From contig JARGOC010000001.1 in the NCBI GenBank assembly GCA_029212365.1, positions 1 through 64,000 on the forward strand: a DNA stretch of 64,000 nt, given 5' to 3'. This document shows, one piece after another, positions 45,882 to 55,259 of this stretch. How positions within the stretch are numbered: position 1 is the stretch's first letter; the number at the start of each line of letters is the position of its first letter. The position numbers and the translations under genes were made by a program. The DNA is from Roseovarius sp. GTDB lineage: Bacteria; Pseudomonadota; Alphaproteobacteria; Rhodobacterales; Rhodobacteraceae. Under the pieces are notes generated by a model. It saw only the letters and a program-made list of their open reading frames with translations. It did not search any database and was not told where the DNA came from.

Positions 45882-46660
45882 ATAGTCCTCGTTTTTTGGT
45901 TCAGCAGTTTGGTCAACGTGTCATGATCGACAAATTCGGCAATCGGATCATTGAAATTCGCCCCTGCCATGATGCAGCCGCGTTTGAAATCATCCATGTG
46001 TTTTGTCATCCAGATCACAGCCTGATCAGGATCATTGGCACCAATCGCATCATACACCCGTTGGTGTGCAGTGATCATCCTAGCTGTGGCTTGTTCCAGC
46101 CGTGTCACCACAAAATCCGTCGAGGCATATAGCAAAATGCCCAAAGGGTCGCGCGCCACAGTCAGGGCGCGGTTGCCAGCAGCATCAGTGATCAGGCGGT
46201 GAAATTCCATGTCCAGCCGGATCACCGCTTTGGCATCATGGCATTGCTGTTTGGTTTGGGCGATGTTCTGCGCCAGCTGGTCCAGCTGCGCAGGCGTTAT
46301 GACCGCGCAAGCCAAACGACAGGCCAGCGCCTCCAGTTCGCGTTCAACCTGCCATAAATCCTGCAAAGTCACACGGTTCAGGGTGGCGGCACGGATGAAA
46401 TTTTCTGACGATCGGCGCGCGTCCGGGGCACTGACAATCAGGCGCCGCCCACTGCCGCGCGTCACCAGGCCGCTTTGTTCAAGCAGGCGAATACCTTCGC
46501 GTACCGTGGTCCTTTTGACGTGGAACATATCGCACAGACCGGCCTCGGTCGGGATCGGTTCGCCCATCGCCAGATCACCCCGCAATATCGCTGATTCAAG
46601 CTGGCGAAACACAGCCTGATAGGAGGTATTTGTGATGATCGGCTCAAGCTTCAGGGCCAT
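45878..46660 (-). CDS. GntR-family (FCD) transcriptional regulator
   Basis: A regulator of about 260 residues with an N-terminal winged helix (YQAVFRQLESAILRGDLAMGE, EAGLCDMFHVKRTTVREGIRLLEQSGLV) and a C-terminal FCD ligand domain with metal-ligand candidates in RLDMEFHRLITDAAGN and near its C-terminal third. The ATG at 46660 is used; a TTG ten codons upstream (46690) is the other option. It leads an operon with the kinase and acyl-CoA dehydrogenase genes. A matching operator lies about 65 bp upstream, indicating self-control. Confidence 0.9.
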   Translation of the reverse strand: MALKLEPIITNTSYQAVFRQLESAILRGDLAMGEPIPTEAGLCDMFHVKRTTVREGIRLLEQSGLVTRGSGRRLIVSAPDARRSSENFIRAATLNRVTLQDLWQVERELEALACRLACAVITPAQLDQLAQNIAQTKQQCHDAKAVIRLDMEFHRLITDAAGNRALTVARDPLGILLYASTDFVVTRLEQATARMITAHQRVYDAIGANDPDQAVIWMTKHMDDFKRGCIMAGANFNDPIAEFVDHDTLTKLLNQKTRTI

Positions 46661-46725
46661 AACAAGCGCTTTCAAAAAGGATGGTCCCAACTATGCAGCG
46701 GACTGTATATGCAAAGCCTACTCAT

Positions 46726-46736
46726 TTGTCAGACAA
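46726..46736. promoter_or_regulatory. GntR/FCD-type operator palindrome
   Basis: TTGTCAGACAA is a perfect 11-bp palindrome (5-bp arms around A46731) and fits the TNGTnnnACNA pattern known for FCD-class GntR regulators such as FadR and LldR. It sits upstream of the GntR gene that heads the kinase/acyl-CoA dehydrogenase operon. Autoregulation is inferred from position. Confidence 0.6.
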
Positions 46737-47103
46737 TCAGTCAATGATGAATATCAAGCAAGCGGACACATTGGGACCCCACACTCCTAGCCGCTATTAT
46801 CGCCAGGGGCGGCGGGGCGAATAGAAGCTTCCGTCGCCGAAACACCTAGGTCAGCGGCCGCAGGCCTGCCTGAAATCTGAAATGAACTGGCGACAAAATT
46901 GATGATTATGTGGTGTTCTGCTATGGTCACCTGCAATCTCAATTGGTTAGGTCGCCGCTTCTTAAACACCCATAAAATATAGATATTTTTATCATTCGTG
47001 ATATAATAGAGGGGGCAACCAAAATCCTACGGCGAATTAGAAATGGAATTCCAAACCTTAAGTGGAGTATGTGGGGCCTCTGCTGCACGAAGAGAATGAG
47101 TAC
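46737..47103. other. Intergenic region between GntR gene and rnd
   Basis: About 370 bases, AT-rich towards 46960-47030, with no supported gene. Short open frames on both strands lack ribosome-binding sites and domains. TATAAT-like DNA (gatataataga at about 47000) could be the -10 box of the rnd-lpt transcript, but no good -35 box is visible at the right distance. Confidence 0.35.
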
Positions 47104-47715
47104 ATGACAAACCACCTTTACCAAAATGATCTGCCTGACGGGCTGGACCTTGGCCCTGTTGTGGCCATTGATTGCGAAACAATGGGATTGAACCCGCACC
47201 GTGACCGGCTGTGTGTGATACAGATGTCAGGCGGAGATGGGCATGCGCATATGGTGCAGGTTGGAATTGGCCAGACCGAGGCACCAAACCTAACGGCGAT
47301 GCTGGAAAACCCAGACGTTCTAAAGCTGTTTCACTTTGGTCGCTTTGACATAGCCGCGATGTTGAATGCCTTTGGCGCACTGACAGCACCTGTCTATTGC
47401 ACCAAGATCGCCAGCAAGCTGATCCGCACATACACAGATCGCCATGGGCTGAAGTATCTGCTTCAGGAATTGGTCGGCGTGGATATTTCCAAACAACAAC
47501 AATCCTCGGATTGGGGCGCTGAGGCATTAACCGATGCACAGCTGGAATATGCCGCATCAGATGTTTTGTATTTGCACCAGCTGCGTGACGAACTGAACAG
47601 ACGTCTGGTGCGTGAAGGCCGCGATGGCTTGGCGCAGGAGTGTTTTGATTTCCTGCCCACACGCGCCAAGCTCGACCTGACCGGCTGGCCCGAAATTGAC
47701 ATTTTTGCTCATTGA
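47104..47715 (+). CDS. rnd: Ribonuclease D-like 3'-5' exonuclease
   Basis: A 203-residue single-domain DEDDy exonuclease. Acidic residues D23 and E25 are in AIDCETMGL, a third Asp is in FHFGRFDIAAM, and the Tyr/Asp pair is in LEYAASDVLYL. It trims 3' ends of stable RNAs. It lacks the HRDC domains of E. coli RNase D, as is usual for the short alphaproteobacterial form. Start ATG at 47104 gives a normal N-terminus. The stop overlaps the lptC start (ATGA), coupling it to LPS transport genes. Confidence 0.9.
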   Translation: MTNHLYQNDLPDGLDLGPVVAIDCETMGLNPHRDRLCVIQMSGGDGHAHMVQVGIGQTEAPNLTAMLENPDVLKLFHFGRFDIAAMLNAFGALTAPVYCTKIASKLIRTYTDRHGLKYLLQELVGVDISKQQQSSDWGAEALTDAQLEYAASDVLYLHQLRDELNRRLVREGRDGLAQECFDFLPTRAKLDLTGWPEIDIFAH

Positions 47716-48329
47716 TGACCTGGGAGGGCGATCTCTATTCTCGCCTTGTGGCCTGGATGAAGATCATCCTTCCTCTGGCCGCGCTTGCCTTGCTATCCAC
47801 CTTGTTCTTGATCTCACGCACAGTTGATCCGACCCAGAAACCACCGGTCGCTCAGGTGGATCTGGAACAACGCGCCCATGATCAAGGAGTCACCAACCCA
47901 TCGTTTGCAGGAACCACCAGCGGCGGTGATGAGGTGGTGTTCAAGGCCGCGCGTGCACGCCCGGATCTGAACGATCCAGACCGCCTGATCGCCGATCAGG
48001 TGGTGGCCGAAATACGCCTGTTCACTGGCACCGTAATTGATATCTCGGCTGACCATGCCGATATGCACCAAGGTAACTATACCGCTTCCATGGATGGCAA
48101 TGTGACAATCCAAACCACCACTGGCTATTTGATCCACACAGATGCGGTGGATACCCGGTACGACCAGCTGTACGCTGAAACGCCTGGCTCGGTGACCGGG
48201 TCGGGGCCGATTGGCGATATTGTGGCGGGTAAAATGCGGCTCACATCGGATGAGGCAAGCCAGGATGCGGAATTGCTGTTCACCGATGGGGTGAAACTGA
48301 TATACAAACCCAATAAACCCAAGGAATGA
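47712..48329 (+). CDS. lptC: LPS export protein LptC
   Basis: A 205-residue bitopic protein with one N-terminal transmembrane anchor (about residues 16-37) and a periplasmic beta-jellyroll domain. It takes LPS from LptB2FG and hands it to LptA. Sequence is divergent, as usual for LptC, and identification rests on topology plus the lptC-lptA-lptB order. It overlaps rnd and lptA by 4 nt each. Confidence 0.88.
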   Translation: MMTWEGDLYSRLVAWMKIILPLAALALLSTLFLISRTVDPTQKPPVAQVDLEQRAHDQGVTNPSFAGTTSGGDEVVFKAARARPDLNDPDRLIADQVVAEIRLFTGTVIDISADHADMHQGNYTASMDGNVTIQTTTGYLIHTDAVDTRYDQLYAETPGSVTGSGPIGDIVAGKMRLTSDEASQDAELLFTDGVKLIYKPNKPKE

Positions 48330-48829
48330 ATTTCGTGCGTCTGCTTACTTTGATCGCTCTTTCGTTATGTTTGCTGAGTGCGCCCGTTGCCTCTGTGGCG
48401 CAAGGCGCACAAATCGCCTTTGGCAACACCGAGCAAAATTCGGACCTCCCGGTTGAAGTGGCGGCTGATAATCTGGCTGTCAGTCAGAGCGATGGAACAG
48501 CAGTATTCACTGGCAATGTATTGATTGGCCAGGGCGAGATGCGCCTGTCTGCGCCGCGTGTGCTGGTGGTCTATCTGGAAGATAAATCCGGGATCAAACA
48601 ACTTCAGGCCTCAGGCGGGGTAACGCTGGTCAGTGGCGAGGATGCCGCCGAAGCCTCAAAGGCAAGCTATAACATCGAAACCGGCCTGATCGAAATGCAG
48701 GGCAATGTGCTGTTGGTGCAGGGGATCAATGCTCTGACGGCCGACAAGATGTTTGTTGATACCAAAGCAGGCACAGCCCGGATGAGCGGCCGCGTCAAAA
48801 CTGTTTTGCAACCCGAGGGCGCCAATTAG
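48326..48829 (+). CDS. lptA: LPS transport periplasmic protein LptA
   Basis: A 167-residue periplasmic protein with a signal peptide (about 1-25, ending in an AQG segment) and a repeated beta-strand OstA/LptA domain (LPVEVAADNLAVSQSDGTAVFTG, ASGGVTLVSGEDAAEASKA). It forms the bridge that carries LPS across the periplasm. Start overlaps lptC by 4 nt; lptB follows without a gap. Confidence 0.92.
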   Translation: MNFVRLLTLIALSLCLLSAPVASVAQGAQIAFGNTEQNSDLPVEVAADNLAVSQSDGTAVFTGNVLIGQGEMRLSAPRVLVVYLEDKSGIKQLQASGGVTLVSGEDAAEASKASYNIETGLIEMQGNVLLVQGINALTADKMFVDTKAGTARMSGRVKTVLQPEGAN

Positions 48830-49588
48830 ATGGCCAAACCCGAGTTGCATATCGCCCACGAAAACACCGGCTTGCGGGTGCAGAACCTGCGCAAAAGCTA
48901 TAACAAACGGGTGGTCATCCGTGATGTGTCGATCGACTTGCAGCAAGGCGAAGTTGTGGCCCTGCTTGGCCCCAATGGCTGCGGCAAGACCACGACATTC
49001 TATGCGATTGCCGGGCTGATTTATCCCGAAGGTGGGCATGTCCTGATCGACGGGCGTGATGTAACCAGCCTGCCGATGTATCGCCGCGCAAAGCTGGGGA
49101 TTGGGTATCTGCCTCAGGAAATGTCCATTTTTCGCGGCATGTCAGTAGAAGACAACATTCTTGCGATTCTCGATATTTCATATCCAGATCGCCATAAACG
49201 GCGCGAGCGTCTGGAAGAGTTGCTGTCAGATTTTTCAATTGAACATTTGCGCCGCGCCCCTGCGCTCGCCCTGTCAGGTGGCGAGAGGCGGCGTGTTGAA
49301 ATTGCCCGCTGCCTGGCCGCCAACCCACGCTATCTGTTGCTGGACGAGCCTTTTGCCGGTGTAGATCCCATTTCGGTGGGTGATATCCGCACCTTGGTTG
49401 CGGACCTCAGAAAGCGCGGCATTGGCGTGCTGATCACCGATCACAACGTGCGCGAAACACTGGAAATCGTGGACCGCGCCTATATATTGCACGATGGGCA
49501 GGTGTTGATGTCGGGCACCCCAACTGATGTGGTTGAGAACGAAAACGTGCGTCGAGTCTATTTGGGTGACAATTTCCGTATCTCTTAG
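48830..49588 (+). CDS. lptB: LPS export ABC transporter ATP-binding protein LptB
   Basis: A 252-residue ATPase with Walker A GPNGCGKTTT (48-57), LSGGERRRVEIARCL signature, Walker B YLLLDEPFAGVDP and switch His in LITDHNVRETLEI. It powers LPS extraction by LptFG, which are encoded elsewhere. It starts directly after the lptA stop. In many proteobacteria rpoN follows; here about 245 bp of non-coding DNA leads to hpf. Confidence 0.96.
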   Translation: MAKPELHIAHENTGLRVQNLRKSYNKRVVIRDVSIDLQQGEVVALLGPNGCGKTTTFYAIAGLIYPEGGHVLIDGRDVTSLPMYRRAKLGIGYLPQEMSIFRGMSVEDNILAILDISYPDRHKRRERLEELLSDFSIEHLRRAPALALSGGERRRVEIARCLAANPRYLLLDEPFAGVDPISVGDIRTLVADLRKRGIGVLITDHNVRETLEIVDRAYILHDGQVLMSGTPTDVVENENVRRVYLGDNFRIS

Positions 49589-49834
49589 AGAACGGCAACC
49601 AAAATGCAGAAAATTGCCGATGATCGCACTGATCTTCATTGACAATGCCTGCCGAACGGGCGTCAATTAGGGCATGACAACTCGACTATCTGTGCCGCTC
49701 CAAACATGGCCCTTCTCTATCGGGCCCGGACGAGAACAAGCATATCGAATGTCATATTTCCTTACTCAAGTCTGATATTCGTTCGGCTTTGCCGCACCGT
49801 TTTAGGGCTTGGTTTGTCAATTAAAGGAGACAAG

Positions 49835-50398
49835 ATGCGTTATCAAATCAGTGGAAAACAGATCGACGTAGGCACCGCCCTGCAAACTCATGTTCAAAAT
49901 GACCTGGGAAGCGCTGTGGCCAAATATGCAGAGCGCCCAACCGACGCCAACGTGATATTCTCCAAAAGCGCCAATGAATATGTCTGCGAAACCACTGTGC
50001 ATCTGTCCACCGGACTAACCACGCAAGCCAAGGCTCATGCGCATGAAATTTACGAATCTTTTGATAAATGCTGCGATAAAATCGAAAAGCAATTGCGACG
50101 CTACAAACGGCGTTTGAAGGACCACCACAAGGATCGCGCTGAACCGGTTGAACTTATGGGCGCTTCCTCGTATATCCTCGCCTCGGAAAGCGAAGATCAG
50201 GAATCAGAGCCCGACAGCCTGCAGCCTATGATTGTCGCAGAGATGGAGACCCAGATCCCATCCCTGACAGTCGGAGAGGCGGTTATGCAGATGGAGCTGG
50301 CAGGAGCACCGGTACTGGTCTTTCGCAATGATAGCAAAGAAGGGTTGAATGTCGTGTATCGCCGGGATGATGGCAACATCGGCTGGATCGACCCTTAA
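49835..50398 (+). CDS. hpf: Ribosome hibernation promoting factor (long HPF)
   Basis: A 187-residue long-form HPF. The N-terminal S30AE domain (about 1-105; MRYQISGKQIDVGTALQTHV) binds the 30S decoding region, and the C-terminal domain (about 130-187; VGEAVMQMELAGAPVLVFRN) dimerises 70S ribosomes into 100S particles in stationary phase. A strong AAAGGAGA site precedes the ATG at 49835. Located upstream of ptsN as in related bacteria. Confidence 0.95.
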   Translation: MRYQISGKQIDVGTALQTHVQNDLGSAVAKYAERPTDANVIFSKSANEYVCETTVHLSTGLTTQAKAHAHEIYESFDKCCDKIEKQLRRYKRRLKDHHKDRAEPVELMGASSYILASESEDQESEPDSLQPMIVAEMETQIPSLTVGEAVMQMELAGAPVLVFRNDSKEGLNVVYRRDDGNIGWIDP

Positions 50399-50448
50399 AC
50401 AAAATTTGGTGAGGCGGCGTGAGCCATCTCGCCACGGAGCAGTAAAAT

Positions 50449-50913
50449 ATGGATATGACCACGATCCTCAAACCTGAGGCTATTCGGGTACTTTCCGCCG
50501 CGTCCAGTAAGAAGCGGTTGTTTCATGCGTTAGGCGATATCGCTGAGCAGGCCTATGGCGTGCCACAAACCAAAGCGGTTGAAGCCTTGCAAGAACGCGA
50601 AGCCCTGGGGCCCACTGGTGTGGGCCATGGGGTGGCGTTGCCACATGCCCGCATTGATGGGTTGGATGGCGTTGTCGGGGCTTTAATCCTTATGGATAAT
50701 GCGATTGATTTTGATGCCGTAGACCGTCAGCCGGTTGATTTGGCATTTGCGCTGTTTGCCCCACATGATGCGGGTGTTGAGCACCTCAAGGCGCTGGCGT
50801 TGGTGTCACGCACCCTGCGAGACCAGTCTTTGTGCACCAAGCTGCGGGCGAATTTGGATGAGGCGACTTTGTTCACCATCATGACCGAAACACAATCTAT
50901 GCAGGCCGCCTAA
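50449..50913 (+). CDS. ptsN: Nitrogen-regulatory PTS IIA protein PtsN
   Basis: A 154-residue EIIA-Ntr domain protein with the phosphorylated His66 in GVALPHARIDG. Part of the nitrogen phosphotransferase relay (PtsP-PtsO-PtsN), which regulates potassium, nitrogen and carbon functions and transports nothing itself. A GGAGCAG-type site precedes the start. It ends the rnd-lpt-hpf-ptsN series and converges with the sulfotransferase gene. Confidence 0.95.
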   Translation: MDMTTILKPEAIRVLSAASSKKRLFHALGDIAEQAYGVPQTKAVEALQEREALGPTGVGHGVALPHARIDGLDGVVGALILMDNAIDFDAVDRQPVDLAFALFAPHDAGVEHLKALALVSRTLRDQSLCTKLRANLDEATLFTIMTETQSMQAA

Positions 50914-50964
50914 AGCGTTTCGCATGAAGCCTGACAGAAGCTAAAGGCGATACTCCATAGGCGT

Positions 50965-52389
50965 TTAGCCCCAGCGCTTGAACCCGAACATCATATAGTC
51001 ACGCTGATAGATTTCACTGACCAGCGCTTCGATCTCGTCATCATATATATCTGACAGGGCAATCGGATTGTCCGCTTTGGCCACATCCGGCTTGCCGGGT
51101 TTCAGATAGCCCACTTGCCGGGCAAGGGCGGGCAGATAGCTGTCCATCTCGGCCTCGCGGATGATCATATCCGGTAGGGCGAAAACGCTCATCCCCTGAA
51201 TGACCGCCGCCTGACTGGCCCAGTTGGCATCCACTCGAATGCTGGTTTGCCCCGCCAGATTTGCGCGCAGAAACTCCAGAAACCCAACAAAGGCTTCGCG
51301 GTGGATACGCCGATCATAGTCGTCGTCAACTTGCCCCGGCAGTGGTACCTTATAAAAATTACGCAGTGTTTTGCGAATTTCAGTAAAAGTGCCCGGCCCT
51401 CGGTTCAAAATTCTGGCGCAAAATGCTGCATGTGCCCGTGCGACTGGATGGCGAACCACCGTAAAGCTGCGATGACCCTTTTTGGCCCGCTTCCATTGCC
51501 GCAGTGATTTTTGGTTGTGCTTGACGGACAGCGTATCGGCCTCAACACCGTCCAGTGCGGCTATCCAGTTCACCACTTCCGCCTCTGGCCCAGATCGGAT
51601 GGGCATATACAATAGCGGAACATGCGCACCAGTTACAAACCCCGGCACACCGGGGCCACGGCGCGGTTCGAAATTGGGTGTGCGGGTCAGATTAAAGGCA
51701 TCCCCCCCTGCCAGCAGGGTTTGCATATCCTCAAAATTCGCCACCTTATCGACCAGGGCGCTGGGGTTCTGCTTTTTCAGCGTATCATCCAACGCCTCAA
51801 GCTGAGCCTCCACACCCAGATACCGCGCCAGACCGTTCATCACTTCAACCGATTGCAGGTCTTCATAGGCCACATAAAATGCAGTCTGTCCGGTGGTTTG
51901 CAGCCGGTTCAGCAAAAACACCTGAAACTCTTGCAAAGCAGTGACGTGTTTTTCAAACTCCACGCCGTCAAAGCTGATCTTGCTGTCCTTGCGGCGCTTT
52001 ACATTGGTCAATTTCCACTGACCTGTCGCCTGTGCAATCTTCCAACTGACGTAACTGTCGGCCGGGTTGCGCGTCAGAATAATCTTGGCACAGCGTGGAT
52101 CATCCAACACGATATCCAGCACGCGTTGGTCGTGATCATGGAAAAACCGAAACCCGCCCAACCCCTCAGAGAACTCTTTGACCGTATTGATCAGCAATGC
52201 CGGATCGCCATCTCGCATGGCCTGCGTAACGCCCAGTATTTCCGTCTTGTTTGGATAGCCTATGAAATGCGGATTGAACGCTTCTCCATGGCATTGCAGC
52301 CCGTCAAAGGCGTTCAGATTGGCCTCCAGAAAGTTGGAACCGGTGCGCATTTCAGCAAACACCACAAAATAATCAAACGCTTCGCTCAT
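50965..52389 (-). CDS. Sulfotransferase with a second sulfotransferase-like half
   Basis: A 474-residue protein. The N-terminal half (1-245) has the PAPS 5'-phosphosulfate loop FAEMRTGSNFLEANL and a 3'-phosphate-binding segment KIILTRNPADSYVSWK, as in NodH/StaH-type carbohydrate sulfotransferases. The C-terminal half (about 250-474) resembles a sulfotransferase_2-like domain (HRSFTVVRHPVARAHAAFC) but its 5' PAPS loop is weak (LYMPIRSG), so it may be inactive or bind glycan. It probably sulfates a surface polysaccharide made by the neighbouring glycosyltransferases. It lies 6 nt after the GT14 gene. Confidence 0.85.
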   Translation of the reverse strand: MSEAFDYFVVFAEMRTGSNFLEANLNAFDGLQCHGEAFNPHFIGYPNKTEILGVTQAMRDGDPALLINTVKEFSEGLGGFRFFHDHDQRVLDIVLDDPRCAKIILTRNPADSYVSWKIAQATGQWKLTNVKRRKDSKISFDGVEFEKHVTALQEFQVFLLNRLQTTGQTAFYVAYEDLQSVEVMNGLARYLGVEAQLEALDDTLKKQNPSALVDKVANFEDMQTLLAGGDAFNLTRTPNFEPRRGPGVPGFVTGAHVPLLYMPIRSGPEAEVVNWIAALDGVEADTLSVKHNQKSLRQWKRAKKGHRSFTVVRHPVARAHAAFCARILNRGPGTFTEIRKTLRNFYKVPLPGQVDDDYDRRIHREAFVGFLEFLRANLAGQTSIRVDANWASQAAVIQGMSVFALPDMIIREAEMDSYLPALARQVGYLKPGKPDVAKADNPIALSDIYDDEIEALVSEIYQRDYMMFGFKRWG

Positions 52390-52395
52390 TCAGAA

Positions 52396-54093
52396 TCACC
52401 GCACCAGATAAGGTTTTGGCTGTGTATGACCCGTATCACCGGGCCCATGCGAAACTGGGAAATCACCCATCAGATAGGGGTGCATGCCCTGGTTTTTCAG
52501 GTTTTGCAAAAACTGCCCAAACCCGGTGAGGTCTGACATCCTGGGCACTTCGGCCAAACCACGCAGGTTTTGCTGGCCAATTTCATCAATTATCGCCTGC
52601 AATGGCTCCATCGGGGCCTCAATGAATTCGGCCATAGACCAAATGCGCACCCGCGCCTTTGTCCAAGTAGAGCGCAGTGTTTTCAGGTGTTCGCTCTCGA
52701 TCTGTTGCAGCCGCGCCGCTTCTTGCCGAATATCCGAAAAATTGCGGTTGGATTTGAACAAAGGCACGGCCCAGGCGCCAGTAATCACAGATATCTGCGC
52801 GTTGTGGTCTTTGGCGATTTCCCACTCAATATCCTGCACATCACCAGGGCCAAACTGAAAACACTGTCGCTCTCCACGGGTGTTCCAGATCAGGCTCGCC
52901 AAAAAGGCCCGCGGGTTATAGTCACGCAATTCGGCACTGTCGGATAGCGCGCCGTTCATCACCATCTGGCCTTCAGAAAACTCAGCCCGTTCCGGCGCAA
53001 AAAGATGGCCATGCACCCGCGCACTGGTGGCTTTACTCAACCAGCTTTCAAAATTCTCAAACAGATCGCTAAAGCCCTCAAACACCGAATACTGTGCGCA
53101 AGTCAGGCCGTTTTCACGCCCTTCTACCGGAAAGCGGCTTTGCATGATCAAGCCCGGACGGCCATAGGTGCGTCGATCTACTGCTTTGGCGAAAATACGG
53201 TCGATCTTACCGGGGTTCGGCTCGGTCCGATTCATGGCACCCGACATATCGGTCAGGAACGCATCATACAGCTTGTTGGCGAAAGGCCAGATTTTGCGCG
53301 CCACAAAACAATCAGAACGCCGCAATAGTTGCAAATGGTCATCATAAAAGATGTGCGGTTTGCCCTGATAATCAAATTTGGACAGCGTCAGGGATCGGCT
53401 TTCGATTTGGCGGGAATACAGCCGTGCAAGCGTTTGGAAATAACTTTCATCGGGGATCCACACCTTTTTGAAATAGCGGTCATAATTCACCCGTTCTGCG
53501 TCTTCCAGAATAGCTGACAGGGTTTGGCGCGTCAGACACCACCATTGGCTGCCCATATGTGGAACGATCCCATTGGGGATCTTGCGTTTGAACCGCACCA
53601 TGCGTTGCAGGGCCACATAGCGGTCAAAAAGATTGCGGTGTTTGCGCCAGGAAAACGGGAACCTCAAGGTGAACCGCTCCTGATCGAGGCCGCCCATTGT
53701 CCAAGGCACATCAGCCGTGGTCGCGCTTTCGATGAAATCAGTGTGTGGGCGTTCTTCCAGGTAATCAATCAGCTCCTGTACCGGGCGCAATGGCAGACAC
53801 GACCCCGACGACAGATAGACGTGGCGTACATCGGGAAACGTATCCAACATGATTTGCGAGGCTTCCTGCGTGGCAGCCACCAACCCCCAAGTGCCCCATT
53901 CACAACGATGCCGTTTGGCAAAGCGCACATCAGGCAAATCAGAAAGTGCCGCCTTAAACGCGGAATAGGATTTGCGTGGTACGGATTTATCCGCATGGAT
54001 CACAATCGGGCAGCCGGATGCCGCCCAATGCCGGGCAATCTGCTCGGCCCGGCCAAAAGCCGTGTGCACCAGCATGATGATCCCAACGCTCAC
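52396..54093 (-). CDS. Core-2/I-branching (GT14-like) glycosyltransferase
   Basis: A 565-residue protein. Residues about 1-280 match core-2/I-branching N-acetylglucosaminyltransferase-type enzymes (IIMLVHTAFGRAEQIARHW, VIHADKSVPRK, VYLSSGSCLPLRPVQELIDYL, GSQWWCLTRQTL). The remaining 280 residues form a domain often fused to it in Rhodobacterales (DUF5928-like; rich in Phe and Trp). There is no signal peptide. It would add a branch sugar to a surface glycan. In one run with sulfotransferase, two GT2-type enzymes and nucleotide-sugar genes. Confidence 0.88.
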   Translation of the reverse strand: MSVGIIMLVHTAFGRAEQIARHWAASGCPIVIHADKSVPRKSYSAFKAALSDLPDVRFAKRHRCEWGTWGLVAATQEASQIMLDTFPDVRHVYLSSGSCLPLRPVQELIDYLEERPHTDFIESATTADVPWTMGGLDQERFTLRFPFSWRKHRNLFDRYVALQRMVRFKRKIPNGIVPHMGSQWWCLTRQTLSAILEDAERVNYDRYFKKVWIPDESYFQTLARLYSRQIESRSLTLSKFDYQGKPHIFYDDHLQLLRRSDCFVARKIWPFANKLYDAFLTDMSGAMNRTEPNPGKIDRIFAKAVDRRTYGRPGLIMQSRFPVEGRENGLTCAQYSVFEGFSDLFENFESWLSKATSARVHGHLFAPERAEFSEGQMVMNGALSDSAELRDYNPRAFLASLIWNTRGERQCFQFGPGDVQDIEWEIAKDHNAQISVITGAWAVPLFKSNRNFSDIRQEAARLQQIESEHLKTLRSTWTKARVRIWSMAEFIEAPMEPLQAIIDEIGQQNLRGLAEVPRMSDLTGFGQFLQNLKNQGMHPYLMGDFPVSHGPGDTGHTQPKPYLVR

Positions 54094-54109
54094 GATGTCA
54101 GCCCTTTCC

Positions 54110-55120
54110 TCATGCCCAGTTGCCCTTGGACATCAGTCCAAGAATTTCCAACTGCCGCCAGTTTATATATTTCTCTGACCATTTGCACCAAAGGTCTGGT
54201 GTATCGTCAAACTTCTCGGCGTATGCCTTGTATTCAACACTGGCCGAATAGTGTTGGCGGCGGGTCAGTTCTTCGGCGGCTTTGATGGTGAATGTATCAA
54301 GGAATTTGGCATGTAACAAAACGCCGCTGGCTTTTTCACCACCCCATTCATCATAGGTCAGGTTCAAACCACGCGGCAGCAGCATGTGGGTGGAACTGAC
54401 ATAGGTATAATGCTTGTCCCATTTCACCAGTGGAATTTTGTTCAACGCAGGTGATTGTTTCGGCTGGTTCGCAAAAAAGACGCGCGCCCGTGCGCCGCCC
54501 TGAATCCACAGGTTGCCGTATCCTTTATTCTTTTCAATCTGATAGTTGCCCGGATCAAACCAAGAGGCAATTTCAAGCGGGTTCTGACCGGGCCGATAGG
54601 GCACCGCATCAATTCTGCCTTTGGGGTACATATCCAGCAGCATTGCACCAAAGGATTTCACCTGACTTACATCCAACCAGTCAGTCAGCGCACGAATGGG
54701 GCGTGTGTCACAAAACGGATATACAAACAGCTCATCCGGGTCGACCACCAGCGTCCAGTGGCCGTGGGCGTATTTCTGTTGCAGCCAGTTCAGCCAATCC
54801 ACTCCAAACCGCGAGCGTTTGTAACTGCCAGTCGTCGACCAGAGCGACACATCCTGTTGATCCGCCAGATACTCTGCCCCGCCATCGGTGCTGCCGTTAT
54901 CCACAATAACAAAATGCGACACGCCCAGATCACGATAGTACTTCAGAAAATAGGGCAGGCGCACATGTTCGTCGCGCAACGTCGAAAACAGCAGGATATC
55001 CCCAGGCTGAATTTGATCCGTTCGGTTGGCCATGCACCGCAATGAGAAATGCTTGCGCCAGGCGCGTATTTTCGCGCGCTTGCGGCGGAGCCTCATGCGA
55101 TATGATTGCCATACACTCAC
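54110..55120 (-). CDS. Glycosyltransferase (GT2-type, PF13704-like), paralogue A
   Basis: A 336-residue glycosyltransferase with a GT-A fold (DILLFSTLRDEHVRLPYFL, FVIVDNGSTDGGAEYLA) and the DxD-type metal site VVDPDELFVYP. Start is GTG at 55120, preceded by AGGAG. Closely similar throughout to the next gene upstream (55260-56282), including the shared ending QLE-LMSKGNW. The two arose by tandem duplication. It probably adds a sugar to the locus polysaccharide. Confidence 0.9.
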   Translation of the reverse strand: MSVWQSYRMRLRRKRAKIRAWRKHFSLRCMANRTDQIQPGDILLFSTLRDEHVRLPYFLKYYRDLGVSHFVIVDNGSTDGGAEYLADQQDVSLWSTTGSYKRSRFGVDWLNWLQQKYAHGHWTLVVDPDELFVYPFCDTRPIRALTDWLDVSQVKSFGAMLLDMYPKGRIDAVPYRPGQNPLEIASWFDPGNYQIEKNKGYGNLWIQGGARARVFFANQPKQSPALNKIPLVKWDKHYTYVSSTHMLLPRGLNLTYDEWGGEKASGVLLHAKFLDTFTIKAAEELTRRQHYSASVEYKAYAEKFDDTPDLWCKWSEKYINWRQLEILGLMSKGNWA

Positions 55121-55259
55121 TCATCAACTCCTGAACCGCGCCGGTATACCGGTACCCAGACTAACCTCTGACACTTAATTAAACATTTTTCGAGATCAAT
55201 TGTTGCCAAACTCGCAACAATCGCATCTTTTTCCCTTTGTGGCCTGAGGTTTAGGCGGT

